A DNA stretch of 64,000 nucleotides, from the NCBI GenBank assembly GCA_023412195.1, contig JAEYNZ010000045.1, positions 34,956 to 98,955 of the forward strand. Direction: 5' to 3'. Shown here one piece after another: positions 43,219 to 52,791 of this stretch. The translations under genes were made by a program, and so were the position numbers. Each line of letters begins with the position of its first letter. Position 1 is the first letter of the stretch. This DNA is from Bacteroidota bacterium. GTDB lineage: Bacteria; Bacteroidota; Bacteroidia; Bacteroidales; Prolixibacteraceae. The notes below the pieces were generated by a model. It did no database searches and was not told where the DNA came from. It was given only the letters and a program-made list of their open reading frames with translations.

Positions 43219-45711
43219 ATGTTAAGAAAGATTTTTGCGTCAATCCTGCCCCTAATGTTGTACGCATCCGGGTCAACAGCACAAACCATTGGGAAATGGG
43301 TATCATCTAATGAGAAACATCCAGTTGAAAAACTTTATCTTCATACCGACCGGGAATATTTCTTTCCAGGTGAAACAATATGGATGAAATCATACCTAAC
43401 AGACAGCCGTTCAGGTCGTCTGATTCCCGGTGTTGAGAATATCCTGGTTCAACTGACCGATGAAAAAGGTGAAGCTTTACTTGAAACCAATCTGCTTAGT
43501 ATAAATGGTCAGTCGCCCGGTCATATTTATCTGCCTGATACCTTTCCTGCAGGAAATTATCTTTTAAGAGCAGGTACTGAATACCTTGAAAATTTCGGAG
43601 AAGGTTCGTTTTTTCATCTACCAATTGGAATAACGAGGCCACCAAGAACTTCAAGGGGTCTTGAAAGCAGGCAAAGACCATCTCAGTCAAGAAGAATGGT
43701 AGCGGATGTGCAATTTCTGCCCGAAGGAGGAAAACTTCTTCAGGGTATATCTAATCTTGTTGCCTTCAAAGCAATCGATGCCAATGGATTTGGAGCTGAC
43801 ATTAAAGGTTCGGTCAGAGATGAGTCAGGAGCAGAAGTAGCTGAATTCAATACTGATTATAAAGGTATGGGCATATTTTTTTTCACACCCCAACCAGGAA
43901 AAAGGTACCGTGCCACCATCAATGGATTTCCCTCCTTCCGGTATAGCTTTGATTCCCTGATTGTTTCAGAAGGCATTAAGATTCAGCTGGTAAATCAAAC
44001 TTCCCGTGAACTGACTATAAATATTGCTGCCAATTCTGAAAGGTATCTTAACAAACCATTTTACCTGGTCAACATGCACAGGGGAAACGTGATTTTCTAC
44101 CAGGCATTTCAGTCACAGGAAAATAATCACCTGCTCAGGTTCAATAACGATATGCTGAAAGGAGGTATCAACCAGATTGTACTGCTGGATGAGAATCTTG
44201 TACCGGTTTCAGAACGTTTATTGTTTTGCGACAACTATACATTGAATGAAATAAAAATTGCAGCTGACAACATTCAATATCCGGTACGTTCGGAAGTAAT
44301 TCTTTCTTTATCTGATAACAATAGCCAACCGGAGGTTTCAAATCTATCGGTGGCGGTAGTCCATCATTCTGCATTCCCAGAGAAAGGTGCTTCACAAAAT
44401 ATTCTTTCGTGGCTGCTGCTTGGATCTGAATTAAAAGGTTTTATTGAATCGCCTGCAGATTTTTTTAATGATACAGATATGGATGCACAGGCCAAGATGC
44501 GCCTGCTGATGCTCACAAACGGATGGAGCAGCTATTTCTGGAATTCTGTACCTGTAACAGATACACATATTATCCATCAGCCTGTGGCAGGGCTGGAGGT
44601 TAGTGGAGTTGCCACAGATGTAAGAACCGGAAATTCATTAAAAACGGGAGAAATCACTCTTGTTATTGAGAAAGATGGAGAAATGGCATTTCTTACACAG
44701 CCTGTTGAAGAGAATGGAAAGTTCACATTTACCGGCTTGTTGTTTAATGATACTGCCAGCGTTTACATTCAGGCTAAAAAACCCAGGAGCAGAAAAAGGA
44801 CTTCTATCACTTTGAACGATTCCAGGGGTTTACCTGTATCTGTTCCGCATAAAAACAGGTTGAAAGGAAAAGGTGAATTTCCTTCAGAACTGGAAATAGT
44901 TAAATATCAACAGCATCTTGCAGCTGAAAAATTTATTCGGAAGGAAGCAGTGAACCGCGTACCCTCAAACAGGCAGGACATGCCTGACTTTACGAAGGAC
45001 GGACATTTCCGGATTTATAGTAATGCCGACCAGGTAATTGAAGTACCCGAAAAGGAAGCATCTTATGGGAATATCCTGGATTTTCTGGCAGGAAAAGCTG
45101 CAGGCCTTGATATCACTGGTGGCCAGGTAATTATCAGAGGAACAACCAATATTGATGGAAATTCAACTCCCCTGTTCCTTGTTGACGGAGTTCCGGTAAG
45201 TGCAAAAGGAATACCCGATATGCCTGAAGAAATTGGTAAAAATGTGGATGATGATTCATGGGAAGGAAGAGATGATGAGGTAGAAAAAATCCGTTCCATT
45301 CCAATTGGAGACATAGAAAAAGTAGAAATATTAAAAAGCCCTCAAAATCTGGCCCTGTTTGGCGTTGAAGGGTCTAATGGAGTCATTGCGATCTATACAC
45401 GTAAAGGGAAATCAGATATTCCTGTAAATATCACCAAAGGCGTTTTATCCAAACAAATCACAGGCTATTCATCCTACAGAAAATTTTACAATCCTATGTA
45501 CACACCCGAGAGTAAGATGTCTGAGCAACCCGACTATCGGACTACTCTATACTGGGAACCACAGGCAATTCTTAAAGAAAATAATACATCCCTATCATTT
45601 TTCACATCTGATCAGACAGGAAAATACATGATTGTTGTAGAAGGAATCAGTGAATCGGGAAGAATATGCTTAGGTTCTGCTGAATTTGAAGTATCAGGTC
45701 CGGAAAATTAA
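43219..45711 (+). CDS. MG2-domain protein with an isolated TonB-receptor plug domain
   Basis: 830 residues from the ATG at 43219, which begins a clean signal peptide (MLRKIFASILPLMLYASGSTAQ, within the first 22 residues). Residues about 30-130 form an alpha-2-macroglobulin MG2-like domain (KLYLHTDREYFFPGETIWMK). Middle domains are beta-rich, including a carboxypeptidase-regulatory-like part. Residues about 610-735 are a SusC-type plug (IIRGTTNIDG, PLFLVDGVPV, NLALFGVEGSNGVIAIYTRK), yet no beta-barrel follows: only about 95 residues remain. It cannot be a normal pore. A role in outer-membrane protein assembly or in partnership with a separate barrel is possible. Related large proteins occur in Bacteroidota with unknown function. 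Confidence 0.8.
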   Translation: MLRKIFASILPLMLYASGSTAQTIGKWVSSNEKHPVEKLYLHTDREYFFPGETIWMKSYLTDSRSGRLIPGVENILVQLTDEKGEALLETNLLSINGQSPGHIYLPDTFPAGNYLLRAGTEYLENFGEGSFFHLPIGITRPPRTSRGLESRQRPSQSRRMVADVQFLPEGGKLLQGISNLVAFKAIDANGFGADIKGSVRDESGAEVAEFNTDYKGMGIFFFTPQPGKRYRATINGFPSFRYSFDSLIVSEGIKIQLVNQTSRELTINIAANSERYLNKPFYLVNMHRGNVIFYQAFQSQENNHLLRFNNDMLKGGINQIVLLDENLVPVSERLLFCDNYTLNEIKIAADNIQYPVRSEVILSLSDNNSQPEVSNLSVAVVHHSAFPEKGASQNILSWLLLGSELKGFIESPADFFNDTDMDAQAKMRLLMLTNGWSSYFWNSVPVTDTHIIHQPVAGLEVSGVATDVRTGNSLKTGEITLVIEKDGEMAFLTQPVEENGKFTFTGLLFNDTASVYIQAKKPRSRKRTSITLNDSRGLPVSVPHKNRLKGKGEFPSELEIVKYQQHLAAEKFIRKEAVNRVPSNRQDMPDFTKDGHFRIYSNADQVIEVPEKEASYGNILDFLAGKAAGLDITGGQVIIRGTTNIDGNSTPLFLVDGVPVSAKGIPDMPEEIGKNVDDDSWEGRDDEVEKIRSIPIGDIEKVEILKSPQNLALFGVEGSNGVIAIYTRKGKSDIPVNITKGVLSKQITGYSSYRKFYNPMYTPESKMSEQPDYRTTLYWEPQAILKENNTSLSFFTSDQTGKYMIVVEGISESGRICLGSAEFEVSGPEN

Positions 45712-45726
45712 TACAGAAAGCACATA

Positions 45727-46959
45727 TCAACTCAGTGCTCTGCTGATATCGTAAATCAAATCGTCTGTATTTTCAATACCGGCAGAAAATCGCAACATAG
45801 TATCCCTGATACCTGACAGTTCACGTTCTGATTCATTAAATTCAGCGTAAATGGTTGACCATGGGTGTATGATCAGCGATTTATTGTCATTCAAGTTGGT
45901 AGCCCTGCGAATGATCTTCAGGCGGTTCATAAAATTATAACATGCCTGTTTTGATTCCAGGTCAAAAGCCATAACAGTGCCTGGGATTCCATTAAAGTAT
46001 TTCTTTGCCGGAAGAAACGCTGGATCAGTAACAAGCCCGGGATATCTGACGGATTTTATCAGTGGATGTGATTTTAGATATTCTCCCAAAAGCATACAAT
46101 TCTGATAGCATTTTTCCACTCTGAGTTCCAGTATATCCAGTCCCTGAATCATATGCCTTGCAGTCTGGGGGGTCATGCTTCCGCCTGTATTTCTATATAT
46201 ATTTTTTCTTAATTTAGCTATAAATGCATTATTACCATATTTGCCTGTATATGTAGAAAAATTTGGATTTTTCTCCCAATTAAAATTACCATGATCAATA
46301 ATAGCTCCTCCAAATGAAGTGGCACCTCCTGACAAATGTTTTGTAGAAGAAACGACCTCAATATTTACTCCAAACTCACCTGCCTTAAATACATTTGGAG
46401 GTGTAAGGGTGCTGTCGGCAATCAGTATAAGCCCCTTCCTATGCGCAATTTCAGCTAGAGTATCAATTTCAGCAATTTCAAGTTGGGGATTTGTCACTGT
46501 TTCAAAATACAAGGCTCTGGTTTTATTATCTGTATATTGCTCAATCTCAGAAGGGTTGTTCACATTTACGAACCTGACTTCGATACCAAGATCTGCAAAT
46601 GTCTGAGAAAAAAGTGCATATGTATGTCCAAACAGCTGATGCCCTGAGATGATGTTATCTCCCGCTTTGGCAACAGCCAAAATGGTGTCGGCTATAGCCG
46701 CCATTCCTGAACTGACAGCAAGCACGGCATGACTTTCAGTCAGGTCTCTCAGCTTCACCTCAAAATATTCCACTGTCGGGCTGGAAGACCTTGAGTAAAC
46801 ATGTGCAATATATTCTCCCTTGAAATTGGCTTCAATCTGTTCTGCTGATTCAAACTCATAAGCGACTGACTCGTAAACTGGCATCTGAAGACTTCCATGA
46901 GGATCTTTTTTACGGAAGGGAACATTCAGGGCAACAGTGGTGAAACCAGGTTTTTTCAT
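45727..46959 (-). CDS. Trans-sulfuration family PLP enzyme (methionine gamma-lyase / cystathionine lyase-like)
   Basis: 410 residues, Cys/Met metabolism PLP fold. Markers are VYSRSSSPTVEYFEVKL, SSGMAAIADTI (phosphate-binding loop), the aspartate in LILIADSTLTPP and the PLP lysine in SSTKHLSGGATSFGGAII (about Lys 207). Family members split or join sulfur amino acids: methionine gamma-lyase, cystathionine beta- or gamma-lyase, or O-acetylhomoserine sulfhydrylase. The exact reaction cannot be fixed here. It converges on the MG2 gene with only 15 bases between stops, and is divergent from the penicillin-binding protein. Confidence 0.88.
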   Translation of the reverse strand: MKKPGFTTVALNVPFRKKDPHGSLQMPVYESVAYEFESAEQIEANFKGEYIAHVYSRSSSPTVEYFEVKLRDLTESHAVLAVSSGMAAIADTILAVAKAGDNIISGHQLFGHTYALFSQTFADLGIEVRFVNVNNPSEIEQYTDNKTRALYFETVTNPQLEIAEIDTLAEIAHRKGLILIADSTLTPPNVFKAGEFGVNIEVVSSTKHLSGGATSFGGAIIDHGNFNWEKNPNFSTYTGKYGNNAFIAKLRKNIYRNTGGSMTPQTARHMIQGLDILELRVEKCYQNCMLLGEYLKSHPLIKSVRYPGLVTDPAFLPAKKYFNGIPGTVMAFDLESKQACYNFMNRLKIIRRATNLNDNKSLIIHPWSTIYAEFNESERELSGIRDTMLRFSAGIENTDDLIYDISRALS

Positions 46960-47192
46960 GTACTAAAAATTTTCAAATTATAAATTTAGCAATTAACTTC
47001 AAATCAAACATGTTGCTGCCAAAAAGGTTTGTATTCCATTTCCCGGTTTTAATTCTGATTTCGAAGAGCCATTATAACCTTTCTCAGATTGCGGCATGAC
47101 ATTTGAGAAATTATAATAACCCTTAAAAAAAGAAGAAGTAAAGCAATATTACAGCCCTCATATAACGTTATAATACCCAAAATTGTAGAAAC

Positions 47193-49589
47193 TTGGATAC
47201 ACCATCAAAAAAATCAGATATCAACCAGTCCGGCAAAAAGGAATCCTCCGGTAAAAAGAAACATAAAGCAAAAAAAACGGGCAGGAAATTACTAAGGTAT
47301 GGGTTACTGCTGTTCATTGCGGGTACAGTACTCTTTTCCATATTGTTTCTGGCAGTTTTTTTTGGAATGACCGGACATGTTCCCACCTCCACACAGCTTA
47401 AAAATATTAAAAACCCACAGGCTTCAGAAGTATTTTCTGAAGATGGTAAGCTATTGGGTCGGTATTACATTGAACACAGGAGTAATGTTACCATAGATGA
47501 AATATCAAAAAATGTAATAAACGCGCTGATTGCAACTGAGGATGCACGCTTCTATGAGCATAGGGGAATTGATGAAGTCGCGCTGGGCCGGGTGCTCGTG
47601 AAGACCATTCTTTTAATGGATAAAAGTTCGGGGGGAGGCAGTACGCTTAGTCAACAGATTGCGAAGAACCTCTTTCCCCGGAATGATGTAGGCCTGCTTT
47701 CACTTCCGGTTAACAAACTGAGGGAAGCAATTATTGCCTACCGGCTTGAACGGATTTATTCAAAGGAAGAAATTCTGACATTGTACCTGAACACCGTTCC
47801 ATTTGGTGAAAATATATATGGAATTGAAGTTGCATCTGAAAGATTTTTCAGCAAAAAACCCGGAGACCTTACAGTTGATGAAGCCGCAGTACTTGTTGGC
47901 ATGCTGAAAGCGAACAACAGTTACAATCCAAGAATGTATCCTGAACGTTCCCGGCAACGAAGAAACGTTGTAATCGGACAGATGGTGGCGAACGGATACC
48001 TTACGGAAGAGGAAGGGAAGATATACAGTGAAAAACCACTTGAGATTTCTTACAGGAGAATTTCATTCAATGAAGGACCTGCCCCATACTTTCTTGAAAT
48101 GTTAAAACCGGAGCTTTTAAAATGGTGCGCCAACAACCCAAAGGAAAACGGAGAACCATGGAACCTGTATACGGATGGATTAAAAATTATAACTACAATT
48201 AATTCCTCCATGCAGCAATATGCAAACCATGCCGTATTAGAACATATGAAGGTTTTGCAGGCAGAATTCGATAAACATTGGGCTGATGCAGAACCGTGGA
48301 GGGCAAATGGAAACATACTTCAAAGAGCCGTTCAGCGGTCGACGAGGTATCAGAGAATGAATGCAGCGGGAAAAACGCAGGAGGAAATTGATGAAGCCTT
48401 CAATAAAAAAATTACAGCCTCACTTTTTACGTGGGATGGATTAAAAGAAGTGGAAACCACCCCGCTTGATTCAATTAAACATTACCTGAGGCTTTTAAAT
48501 GCCGGGTTTCTGGCAATGGATCCCGTATCAGGCGATATAAAAGCATGGGTGGGTGGCATCGATTTCCGGTTTTTTAAATACGACCGGGTCCTGTCGAAAC
48601 GACAGGTGGGTTCCACCATAAAACCTTTTATATATCTGGCAGCTTTAGAAAATGAATTGAGTCCTTTTGATTATTACCCGGCTCAGCAAACGGTATATGA
48701 AGAATATGAAAACTATGCGCCCTCAAATTTCAATGGAATACATGAAGGTTACTATACAATGGAGGGAGGACTTGCCCAATCGGTAAATACAGTTACAGTA
48801 GACATCCTGATGAAAACAGGGATCCGCAATGCAATTGAAACCATAAAAGAGCTGGGAATGAATTCTGATTTACCTGCAGTACCTTCAATTGCTTTGGGAG
48901 TAAATTCAGAAAGCCTTAGAAATCTTCTATATACTTATGCCACACTGATCAACAGAGGAACACGTGTTGAACCCTTTTACCTGAAATCGATATCAGATTC
49001 CCATAATCAGCTACTGCAGGAATTTGAACGTCCGGATTTCCAGCAAACCAGGTTGAATGCTTTAAACTGCCAACTCATTACACACATGCTCGAAAAGGCC
49101 ATACTGAACGGCACGGGGGCAAGAATCAGGTCCACCTATAATATCAGAGGCGATTTTGCAGGAAAAACAGGTACTACTCAAAATTATGCGGACGGATGGT
49201 TTATTGGCCTTACACCACAACTTGTTACCGGATCGTGGGTTGGAGGGGAAGAACCCGGCATCAGGTTTAGAAGCAGCAGCCTGGGACAAGGATCTCATAC
49301 TGCCCTGCCAATTGTGGGCAGGTTTTTTCAATCTCTATATAACAACCCTGACTTTCGAAGTCTCCAAAATGCAAGATTTCCCGAACTGGATGAGGAAATT
49401 CTGGCTGATCTGGAGTTGCCGCCATACAGGGAGATGCTGGAACTTGAAAGAAATGATTTTTTCTTTGAAAGATTGTTTGCGGGAAAAAGTAAAGAAGAGA
49501 AACTGAAGGAGGCTCAGTATCCGGAACGTATTGAGCCGAAAAAGAATGTTTGGCAGTCGGTGAAAGGAATATTCAAAAAAAAGAAATAG
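47193..49589 (+). CDS. Penicillin-binding protein 1A (glycosyltransferase / transpeptidase)
   Basis: 798 residues from a TTG at 47193. A basic cytoplasmic tail (1-33) precedes one membrane segment (about 34-60). The GT51 domain follows (about 85-260: ATEDARFYEHRGID with the catalytic Glu, and GGSTLSQQIAKNLFP). The transpeptidase (about 430-720) has all three motifs: STIK (about 474), SVN (about 530) and KTGT (about 658). It polymerises and cross-links peptidoglycan in the periplasm. The C-terminus is lysine-rich (KGIFKKKK). It is followed by a hairpin and then the glycogen genes. Confidence 0.95.
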   Translation: MDTPSKKSDINQSGKKESSGKKKHKAKKTGRKLLRYGLLLFIAGTVLFSILFLAVFFGMTGHVPTSTQLKNIKNPQASEVFSEDGKLLGRYYIEHRSNVTIDEISKNVINALIATEDARFYEHRGIDEVALGRVLVKTILLMDKSSGGGSTLSQQIAKNLFPRNDVGLLSLPVNKLREAIIAYRLERIYSKEEILTLYLNTVPFGENIYGIEVASERFFSKKPGDLTVDEAAVLVGMLKANNSYNPRMYPERSRQRRNVVIGQMVANGYLTEEEGKIYSEKPLEISYRRISFNEGPAPYFLEMLKPELLKWCANNPKENGEPWNLYTDGLKIITTINSSMQQYANHAVLEHMKVLQAEFDKHWADAEPWRANGNILQRAVQRSTRYQRMNAAGKTQEEIDEAFNKKITASLFTWDGLKEVETTPLDSIKHYLRLLNAGFLAMDPVSGDIKAWVGGIDFRFFKYDRVLSKRQVGSTIKPFIYLAALENELSPFDYYPAQQTVYEEYENYAPSNFNGIHEGYYTMEGGLAQSVNTVTVDILMKTGIRNAIETIKELGMNSDLPAVPSIALGVNSESLRNLLYTYATLINRGTRVEPFYLKSISDSHNQLLQEFERPDFQQTRLNALNCQLITHMLEKAILNGTGARIRSTYNIRGDFAGKTGTTQNYADGWFIGLTPQLVTGSWVGGEEPGIRFRSSSLGQGSHTALPIVGRFFQSLYNNPDFRSLQNARFPELDEEILADLELPPYREMLELERNDFFFERLFAGKSKEEKLKEAQYPERIEPKKNVWQSVKGIFKKKK

Positions 49590-49630
49590 AACTACCATAA
49601 AATTTTTCAGGTAGGTGATTGAAAATAAGG

Positions 49631-49654
49631 GGAACATCTGCCAGATGTTATTCC
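49631..49654 (+). terminator. Hairpin after the PBP1A gene
   Basis: GGAACATCT and AGATGTTATTCC pair around a three-base loop with one bulged A. No uninterrupted T run follows, so termination strength is doubtful. Confidence 0.42.
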
Positions 49655-49688
49655 TCCATTTCATTTGTTGATTTTTTAATATAATCCA

Positions 49689-49719
49689 TTGACCATTCTT
49701 TTACGATTCTCTATCTTTA
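49689..49719 (+). promoter_or_regulatory. Promoter for the glycogen cluster
   Basis: TTG at 49689-49691, a 20-base spacer and TATCTTTA at 49712-49719 (seven of eight to TAnnTTTG). The glgB ATG lies only 13 bases past the box, so the leader is very short. Confidence 0.68.
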
Positions 49720-49732
49720 TTGAAAAAAGTAA

Positions 49733-51751
49733 ATGGTAGATAATCTTCCAAAATTGATTCAAGATGACATGTGGCTTCAACCTTATGAGGAAGCCATTGT
49801 ACAAAGAATTGAAGCTGCACAAAAAAAAGAGAAAGAACTTGCAGGTGACAGCACTCTATATGACTTTGCAAGCGGACATCTCTATTTTGGCTTACACCGG
49901 ACGGATACAGGTTGGGCTATGAGGGAATGGGCTCCCAATGCAACACATATTTTTCTTGTCGGAACGTTTAATAACTGGGAAGAACACCCGGCTTACGCGT
50001 TTACACATCATGGAAATGGAGTATGGGAACTTTTATTGTCGCACAATGATTTGAACCATGGAGACTTGTATGCACTGTCGCTTCATTGGGCTCTTGACTT
50101 TGGAAAACGGGTCCCGGCCTGGGCACATTATGTTGTACAAGATCCGGAAACACATATTTTCAATGCGAAGGTGTGGCGACCAGAACAACCATATCAGTGG
50201 AAAAATACTGATTTCAAAGGCATCGGTGAACCTCCGCTGATCTATGAAGCACATATTGGCATGGCTGGTGAAGAAGAACGTATTCATACCTATAATGAGT
50301 TCAGGGAAAACATGCTGCCACGTATTAAGGCAAACGGATATAATACTGTGCAACTGATGGCCATACCCGAACATCCTTATTACGGCAGTTTTGGATATCA
50401 TGTATCAAGTTTTTTTGCTCCTTCTTCACGTTTTGGGACACCCGATGAATTAAAGGATCTGATTGACGAGGCACATAACCTCGGCATGGCTGTGATTATG
50501 GATATCGTGCATTCACATGCAGTAAAAAATGAAGTGGAAGGACTGGGCAAATATGATGGAACAAGATACCAGTTTTTTCATGAAGGCGGCAAGGGAGATC
50601 ATCCGGCCTGGGATTCATACCTGTTTAATTACGGAAAGAATGAAGTACTTCATTTTCTGCTTTCAAATCTTAAATACTGGCTCGAAGAGTTCAGATTTGA
50701 CGGATTCAGGTTTGACGGCGTAACGAGCATATTGTATTTTGACCATGGTTTAGGAAAGTCCTTCTCCAGTTATCATGATTATTTCGGTCCTAATGTTGAT
50801 CAGGAGGCAATAACATATCTGACACTGGCAAATAAACTTGTTAAACAGGTCAGGCCACGTTCGATATCTATTGCTGAAGATATGAGTGGCATGCCAGGAT
50901 TGGCAGTCTCAATTGAATCTGGCGGAATGGGTTTTGATTTCCGGATGGCAATGGGGGTTCCTGATTACTGGATAAAGATTATCAAGGAAAAATCAGATAA
51001 CGACTGGAGTGTAGGTGATATTTTTTACAGCCTTACTTCAAAAAGGCTTGATGAGAAAGTTGTAAGTTATGCCGAATCACACGATCAGGCCCTTGTGGGA
51101 GATAAAACTATCATTTTCCGGCTTATTGACAAGGAAATGTATTACAGCATGCGGAAAGACCAGCCCAATTTACTTGTCGACAGGGGAATTGCTCTTCATA
51201 AGATGATACGCCTGATAACTGCGACTACAGCTGGAGGGGCATATCTCAATTTTATGGGAAATGAATTTGGCCATCCCGAATGGATTGATTTTCCCAGGCA
51301 AGGTAATGGCTGGTCGTACAAACATTGCCGCCGGTTATGGAGCATTTCAGAAAATCCGGATTTGAAATTCCACTGGTTGTATGATTTTGACAGGGAAATG
51401 ATTCATTTCATCAATGAACATAAACTGCTCACCATTCCTTCAGTAGATCTGATTCTGGAAAATAAACCAGACCAGGTATTGGCTTACCACCGGGGATTAT
51501 TTCTTTTTGTCTTCAATTTTAATCCAACCCTTTCATTTACCGATTATGGCATAGCACTTGGCCCCGGAAAATACAAAATCATTTTAAATACCGATTCAGG
51601 AAGGTTTGGTGGCCATGATCATGTCGATGAAGATTTACCTTATTATACGATTCCGAGCGGAGGCATCACAAGTCAGCATTATTTAAGGCTATACCTTCCT
51701 GCACGGTCAGCTCTTGTCCTTAAAAAGGTAGATATCCCAAATCTGAAATGA
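49733..51751 (+). CDS. glgB: 1,4-alpha-glucan branching enzyme (eukaryote-type, GH13_8-like)
   Basis: 672 residues. A CBM48 domain (about 60-150, FLVGTFNNWEEHPAYAF) precedes the GH13 barrel. Visible motifs: YYGSFGYHVSSFFAPSSRFG, MDIVHSHAVKN, the nucleophile aspartate in FRFDGVTS (about 328), the acid/base glutamate in IAEDMSGMPG (about 383) and the transition-state SHDQ (about 450). HSHA and the short N-terminus are marks of the eukaryote-like branch common in Bacteroidota. It makes alpha-1,6 branches in glycogen. The last codon and stop overlap the next start by four bases (ATGA). Confidence 0.95.
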   Translation: MVDNLPKLIQDDMWLQPYEEAIVQRIEAAQKKEKELAGDSTLYDFASGHLYFGLHRTDTGWAMREWAPNATHIFLVGTFNNWEEHPAYAFTHHGNGVWELLLSHNDLNHGDLYALSLHWALDFGKRVPAWAHYVVQDPETHIFNAKVWRPEQPYQWKNTDFKGIGEPPLIYEAHIGMAGEEERIHTYNEFRENMLPRIKANGYNTVQLMAIPEHPYYGSFGYHVSSFFAPSSRFGTPDELKDLIDEAHNLGMAVIMDIVHSHAVKNEVEGLGKYDGTRYQFFHEGGKGDHPAWDSYLFNYGKNEVLHFLLSNLKYWLEEFRFDGFRFDGVTSILYFDHGLGKSFSSYHDYFGPNVDQEAITYLTLANKLVKQVRPRSISIAEDMSGMPGLAVSIESGGMGFDFRMAMGVPDYWIKIIKEKSDNDWSVGDIFYSLTSKRLDEKVVSYAESHDQALVGDKTIIFRLIDKEMYYSMRKDQPNLLVDRGIALHKMIRLITATTAGGAYLNFMGNEFGHPEWIDFPRQGNGWSYKHCRRLWSISENPDLKFHWLYDFDREMIHFINEHKLLTIPSVDLILENKPDQVLAYHRGLFLFVFNFNPTLSFTDYGIALGPGKYKIILNTDSGRFGGHDHVDEDLPYYTIPSGGITSQHYLRLYLPARSALVLKKVDIPNLK

Positions 51752-52791
51752 TGGTATCAGATTTTCAAACAAAAATAGCAATACCCTTTTTTCCCAAAAA
51801 AACCGGTTACAACGTACCGGCAATGTTCATGGGATCATGTTTTACAGAAAACATTGGAAATAGATTGGCAGAGTTGAAATTTCCTGTGGATATAAATCCC
51901 TATGGAATACTATACAACCCCGTTTCAGTGGCCACCGGATTGCAATTTCTTGTAGAAAAAAGGACTTTTACCCGGAATGATCTTATCGCACACAATGGAT
52001 TATGGCATAGTTTTTATCATCATGGCCGTTTCTCATCACACAATGCTGACATTGCTTTAAATGCTATTAATTCCAGATTAGAATATTCCTCAAACTTCAT
52101 CCGGAAAGCAGGTGTCATGTTTATCACCTTTGGAACATCATGGGTATATGAATATAAACCAACCGGAATCACGGTTACCAATTGTCATAAAATACCGGAT
52201 AAAGAATTCAGGAGGTTCAGACTATCGGTTGATGATATTTCTGATTTGTATATTCGGATTCTTCCCCAGATCTGGCATTTGAACCCTCAACTCCATATTA
52301 TTTTCACTGTGAGCCCAATCAGGCACTGGAAAGATGGGGCCATAGAAAACCAACGAAGCAAGTCGGCTTTGATACTTGCTGTGGAGCAAATCATAAGTAG
52401 TTTGGGAGAAAAATCATGCAGCTATTTTCCAGCTTATGAAATTGTAATGGATGAATTACGGGATTACAGATTTTATGAAGAAGACATGATCCATCTTTCT
52501 TCTTCTGCAATCAACCATATATGGAAAATATTTAAAAAAGCACTGGTAGATGCAGAAAGTATAAATGTTGCAGAAAAGGTTCAAAAGCTTATTACAGCAA
52601 TGAACCACATACCCGTGAATATGGTTACTGATTCATATCTGAACTTTTTAAAGCAAACTTTACAAATAGCTCATCAGCTTCAGGAAAATTATCAGTATCT
52701 TAACTTAACAAATGAAACAATCATCCTGGCAGAAAAAGTAAAAGAAATAGCAAATTATATCAAATATAACAATCAGAATGAGCTACCTTAA
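51748..52791 (+). CDS. GSCFA-family protein of unknown function (SGNH-hydrolase-like)
   Basis: 347 residues without signal peptide or membrane segment, so cytoplasmic. The namesake motif is GSCFTENIG (Ser 30, Cys 31), followed by FGTSWVYEY (about 129-137), FTVSPIRHWKDG (about 188-199) and DMIHLSSSAINHIW (about 246-259). A Ser in an N-terminal G-S block and a D-x-x-H near the C-terminus are what SGNH esterases/acyltransferases use as a catalytic set, so a hydrolase or acyl-transferase activity is plausible. The gene overlaps glgB by 4 bases and the debranching gene by 14, so it is translated with glycogen enzymes. Family function has not been described to my knowledge. Confidence 0.9.
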   Translation: MMVSDFQTKIAIPFFPKKTGYNVPAMFMGSCFTENIGNRLAELKFPVDINPYGILYNPVSVATGLQFLVEKRTFTRNDLIAHNGLWHSFYHHGRFSSHNADIALNAINSRLEYSSNFIRKAGVMFITFGTSWVYEYKPTGITVTNCHKIPDKEFRRFRLSVDDISDLYIRILPQIWHLNPQLHIIFTVSPIRHWKDGAIENQRSKSALILAVEQIISSLGEKSCSYFPAYEIVMDELRDYRFYEEDMIHLSSSAINHIWKIFKKALVDAESINVAEKVQKLITAMNHIPVNMVTDSYLNFLKQTLQIAHQLQENYQYLNLTNETIILAEKVKEIANYIKYNNQNELP

